DNA from: Pyrrhosoma nymphula
Taxonomy: Eukaryota > Arthropoda > Insecta > Odonata > Coenagrionidae
DNA: 64,000 bases
NCBI GenBank assembly: GCA_963573305.1
Contig: OY754338.1
Location: 19,466,192 to 19,530,191 of the forward strand
Direction: 5' to 3'
Shown piece after piece: positions 59,040 through 64,000 of this stretch (its first letter is position 1; every line of letters begins with the position of its first letter). The notes beneath the pieces are model-generated. The model saw only the letters and a program-made list of their open reading frames with translations. It was not told the DNA's origin and did not search any database. The position numbers and the translations under genes are program-made.

Positions 59040-61150
59040 GGAAAAACGCATCGTTTCTGAAGTCAGGATACGATCCCTCAACCCTTCAGTAATCAAGCCG
59101 CCGCTGTCGCCAACTTCGTCATATACACGTACAAATTGACCCTCAAGCCACCGAATGGGCGTTTGGCAGGTGTTTGACGTCACCATTCATCAAAGTATAG
59201 GTTACCTTGAAGAAAGCGACAATGAGGAAAGAAAGCTGTGGTTGGTGATACAGGTTTTGGTTTATCAATTGTTTCGATATGCTCTTGCAGCGGTAATTCT
59301 GATCCACGGTAAGAGAGAATACATTTACCTACCTATAAGGCACCTTGAAGGAAACTTTCTCTTCTCTTGCCGCTGTATTAAGATTAATATCACTAATCAT
59401 GAGAAGGGATACGATTAAATAACCTCAGAAATATCACAGAATGGTTTCAATAAAAGTTCAAAAAATATACTTCTATTTAAATTGGATTAAAGGAAAAGGA
59501 TTTTTACCTATTTATGCCCTTCCTCAAAATATTCTGGCAAGATATGGAATGCGTACCAGGCTAGTATCTTTGTCAAAGGACATTGGTGGTATTTAATAAA
59601 ACTACAATACCTATTGATAATGTCGTGCTGGAAAGCTGTTATGAGAGAATAGACACTTTGTCTCTGTGAATGGCGAGAGTTTCATCATTATTGTTCAGGT
59701 TTTTCCATATACAGCGACACGTAGACCAGTAGCCTCCCTATTAGCATGAAGGCTAGTATTCTCTTTCAGGATAAATCAAATAAACTTAGTTTAAAAACGT
59801 ATGCGTATCTTCTAATCATACATTTCTTAGTCTACTTACGCAATAATTGAATTTAGCATAAAAATATCTGGTGCGGACAAATATGAAAACTCAAGTTGTT
59901 TCTATTTGAGTAAGCAAATCAAATCGGAATATGGCCGAAGGAAGACATCACGCTTTGCATGATTCGCTTGAAGGTTTCAACACCTCAGCATAATGAAAGT
60001 CCTAAAAGAGCAATATATTAGTTTAATAGCGGACGAAGGATTAAAAATGGCATTTGGCAATCGGCTCACATATTTAAACGATAAAGCATCCTATTTTCGA
60101 GACACAAGTTTTTCCACGTCGGGAAAAGTACCTCTCCTGAGCGAGTCCTTGAAGCGTGGCTGTGAGAGTGGTACCTCGAGGTTTTGAGTGAAATATTCTC
60201 GATACAAATCGTTGAAGAAAAACATTAATTTCCACTTAGTTTGTTTAGACATGACTCAGGAACGTACTTCTTAAAACGAGAAAACGTCCCCTAAGCTACA
60301 TAAAAAGCGGATATGAACTACACTGTCAATTTATACAGGTCGTTGCAATGATCTATCGTAAATCTTACACAAAATTGCAAAACTAAATATATTTAAAAAC
60401 TTAAACAAAAATCTTCTTCTTACTCCTTGACTATTTCCTATGTCTCTTTGGGTCCTCCAACGAACTTTAGACTATCTAAACATTACAATACCAAAATGAT
60501 TTATTAATGGATCATTAAAACTTTTATAGCTTTATTTCTCTTGTGATTATTACCGAAAGATACGAACACGGCAACAGCTAATAGCATCGGTTGACAAATT
60601 AGTAGGAGAGAAAGGTTGAAGCCAGATAAAAATAAACACATTGGTATAAGCCCACTAATTAACTTTTTCTTCTTGGCTCTCCAACTAATTAGTTAATGAT
60701 TTATTAGGAACATTACTGTAGCACAAAAAAAATAGGCAACCTCAGCGATATATCATATCACCTGTTAAAATCCTGATCAACAAGATTTAAAACTCCAGAA
60801 TAGTGATATCAATCCATCTATGCATGGACAATTAAAAAAAAGTATCGTACAAATGTTTTTAAGAAACATATTCATCGTATTATTATAAGGCCGCAGTCAT
60901 TCTCTTCAATGCTGCACTTAATATATTGGAACCTGGAGAAAATCCATCAGCTTTTTAAGTCCTACAGGTAATGCCACTAAAACACAAATATACTCACGTA
61001 CTTTCTCAAAAGGGTAATGACGACCGATATTTGTAGCATTTGTGAGAAAACCAACTAGAGTTATCAACAAGAAGGCTAAATTATCTATTATAATCCCGGT
61101 TTGGAATATGATAAAACCATTATCTAATTTGAAAACTAAATATCATAATA
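59040..61150. other. AT-rich, no supported genes
   Basis: Frames of 60-87 codons (59155-59418, 59993-60187) with no recognisable domain. Confidence 0.5.
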
Positions 61151-61236
61151 TGACAGTTTTCCATCGACAAGACAACAATTGAGACATGACATGACATTTG
61201 ACATGACGATATGACAAAAATGACAGTTTTCCATCG
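61151..61236. repeat. Local 70-bp duplication with ATGAC units
   Basis: TGACAGTTTTCCATCG occurs at 61151-61166 and 61221-61236, period 70. Between them ATGACATGAC/TTTGACATGAC units form a short degenerate tandem. Confidence 0.85.
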
Positions 61237-61239
61237 TCA

Positions 61240-64000
61240 TAAAAACATTTGAGGTTTAATATAGTTCAAAACTGTGTATAAGTTTTTTCTACAAAAGGGA
61301 AGAAGGGAGTTATAATTCTTGCATTATATATATAACGAGATATACATTCTAATAGAAAACGACAGACACAAGATATCTCTTAGGAAAACTGACGAGTCGA
61401 ATAGGGCATATTATGCGTATGTAATAAGGACTAACATTGTCACCTATTCAAAATTGATGACACGTGGTAAAATAAATTATAAGAAACATAAAAACTGATT
61501 GATCTTGGTAATAAGAGTAATCAAAGAATAACTATCGCCTCCCTATGCCGAGGAATGCCACCACGGCTACAGGAGAAATATCCTTGGCTTCCTTTTCGGA
61601 ACTCAGGAAGCCACCCAACGGATATGAGGCCTCCATTCAATACTGATGAATGGCACGGAACTGTATCACAGAACTGATACTTCCCAGTTTTCTGCCGCCC
61701 TCGAAGAACTCACAGAAATGAAAAATCCTCTTTGGAAACCCGGGGAGGACGAGTGAGCTCTGGGATGTGACTGTGCCGTAGGAATAGCTCGATTCAGTCG
61801 CTCACGGGCAGGAAATTCTTTTCTCGCAAGCCATGCAGTTACTCACGGGGTCCTCAATTCATATACCGTGAGGAATGACTTCCTGGAGTGGAGGGAAAAA
61901 AATATTCTCCCGCAAATCGCAGAAGCTCCCCACCTCTACTATGGGTTACATCATTTTTTATTCCCGGTAATGCTTCTGCGTAACCTAAGAGAATTAGGTT
62001 CGCCTTCGCCAATTCAATGACGATTCATATTATTATTTTTCATGTTTTATGGCGTAAGGGTGCTTGCAGTCCACAAACAAAGTAGGTGAACATCCAAAAA
62101 TCTAAATGGCAAAAACATTGGGATCTAAATGAGAACTAAAAGATTAGTTTGTTCCACAGGATTGAAGAAAGGAATATCATTGCAATCAACAGCAGTAAAA
62201 TAATGAAAACGACTCCACGTTCATCTTTGAAATAATATTCATCAGCGTTCTTTAACAAATTTAATAAATCATAGGAAAGATAGTATCTTATAGGGCGTAC
62301 TCTGGATTTAGTTCAATTAAAAAAAAACACCAAGAACCACTTTTTAATTTCAACGAATAAATCTAAAGAGTTTGCTCAAGAAGGAAAACTAATTACAATG
62401 CATTAAACGATAACATTTTCCGAATATATCGCATGTAGACCAGTGCACTTGCGATATTCCTGAGCTTTATATAAAAATATATAGATTTCATAGTACGATC
62501 GACGTTTTCTATCTATTTATATCTGCCTTTTAATATTACTCAATATTCAAAAGGAAGAGACATTCTTGCTCATATATTCTTACATAAACTATTTGTTAAA
62601 CGCAAAAATGTCGCCAATTAGAGTAAATTCTTTCCAACGGATTAAATTGGCAAGAAAGTAAGAAATTTCCGTGAAGAATTTGCGCAAAGAATTCGCCAGG
62701 AATGCATAAAATATTTTTTGAACCCAATCCAATTTAATAGCATAAAATAAGAATAAAACGGGTAAAAGGTCACTACAATTCAACAATCTTTATGATATTC
62801 AAATAGCCATATATTTAAGGAAAGCGAGGGTTGGTATCCTACTCGTAACGCAACGTAGGGTTGAATTAAAGTTATAACAACTGTCGAGTATAGCCCAAAT
62901 TTCACTAAGGGTATTTGGTATAGTGTGAAGTGAAATAGCAATGGGTACACATATATTGTAAGTAAGGTTACTAACTTGGTTCAACTGGAATTCCGGAAAA
63001 AGCGCTGATTCTGTCGGTATACAAGGGGTCTGGGGCGAAGCAAGGGGTCCGTTCCAGTCGGTGGATACGAAAATGTTTTGGGCCCTTTTTTGCCTTCCAA
63101 ACAGCCGGACACGTTAATTAAAGATTCAGTGACTTGGACATATAGTTGAATTGGACTCTGGGATCAAATCATACAATAATTATAGATTAATAATAACCTG
63201 GTAACAATAATTTATAAATGATTTCACTTTGTAATATTCCACAAAAAGATTAATTTCAGCCGACCCAGGGTTTCAACTATTACACAGTAATTATCAAGGT
63301 CAAGCCTGGAAATCTGATAAACAACCTGTTAACAATTTAATTCTAGCATTTTGATTAAATTTACTATAAAAACACATACAAGCACGCTCCTAAAAAGAAA
63401 TTCGGTGAGATGAAATATAGTTTAAAGTAATAAAAAGAAATATCCAGTGTAATGCTACTTAATTTGTAAATTTCTAGATATTATTGTATTTTAAAGAGCA
63501 CTAACTATTTACAAAATGATGATACATACTCTTAAACTCAATAAAATTTAGTACAAATATAACTTTTTCACAAATTCCGGACAAAGTGCTGTCCGGAATG
63601 AGGCAATTCTTCTTTCCAGACAAAGGCATCAAGGACATACGAATTATTCATAAATGGCTAGAAACTGCTCAAAAAACCCCTTACCCAAAGCATAGGCTCG
63701 TGAAAATGACCTTGCGGTACATGCTTGTCGTGTCTTTGTTTTTGAGGAGCTAATAACAGACAGAGTATTCGGGAGAGAAATCGTGGAGGTGAACGCGAAA
63801 GAAATAAGGCTGGACGTTGCGGTCAATAGGTTCCATTCAACGATTGCTATCACACAAATTACCCAAGAAAACCTTCTCCTTAATTTCTCCATGAACGGGT
63901 GATACCCAATTAATTTCTCTAACAAGCGTCCTCTTCATCATGCCTTAGGTCGTCATGAAGAAAGCTAATTACTAAGCGAGTCCTTTGGAGAGACGGGAGT
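61240..64000. other. AT-rich, no supported genes
   Basis: A 10-bp hairpin (63574-63583 / 63590-63599, loop AAGTGC) is the only structure noted. The stretch 61550-61960 is somewhat GC-richer but lacks frames with domains. The 93-codon minus frame 63644-63925 has no recognised motif. Confidence 0.45.

Overview
The window reads as an intergenic or intronic stretch of a large, AT-rich arthropod-type genome. Several non-LTR retrotransposon families are present, together with Penelope-like (PLE) remnants, a tRNA-derived SINE with box A and box B, a TTAA-flanked piggyBac element, foldback/MITE-like DNA elements and short GC-rich islands. Bacterial gene organisation, rRNA, a CRISPR array and any convincing intact host gene are all absent. 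The exact species cannot be read from the sequence. Every long open frame I can interpret is transposon-derived and broken by stops or frameshifts.

Layout: 1-1910 holds an RTE-like LINE (HmRTE-type C-terminus) running in from before the window, followed by a decayed Jockey/CR1-like LINE piece (2250-3040). From 3040 to 13240 the DNA is mostly unassigned and AT-rich, with GC or polypyrimidine islands at 4030-4640, 10185-10690 and 12610-12930. A 5'-truncated CR1-like LINE lies at 13470-14815, and a solo copy of its 3' end at 22466-22535. Further RTE-like fragments lie at 20640-21050 (+), 27056-27400 (-) and 41180-43085 (-). A GIY-YIG/PLE remnant is at 30630-30985, and at least nine short pieces look like PLE 3' ends, many with a CTGATGA...GAAA(C) core resembling a hammerhead ribozyme.

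33681-36697 is a complete but dead piggyBac element with TTAA target duplications, terminal inverted repeats, subterminal palindromes and recognisable catalytic aspartates. A second TTAA-linked end with the same GGGTCATTTTGACCCA palindrome lies at 47979, just upstream of a broken multi-frame gene (48905-51160) with YHxxC/NFR and HALTGCDTTS motifs; a TTAA at 51416 may be its other end. 43265-43925 carries two facing arrays of a TTCCCGAA motif. 52325-52585 is a SINE with target-site duplications, 53660-54925 another 5'-truncated LINE, and 56370-57059 a 680-bp long-TIR MITE flanked by ATGCA.

These genes do not work together as a pathway: the region is a graveyard of nested mobile elements. The most useful leads are the possible TTAA-bounded carrier of the GCDTTS gene, the PLE hammerhead-like tails, the inverted TTCCCGAA arrays and the ATGCA-flanked long-TIR element.
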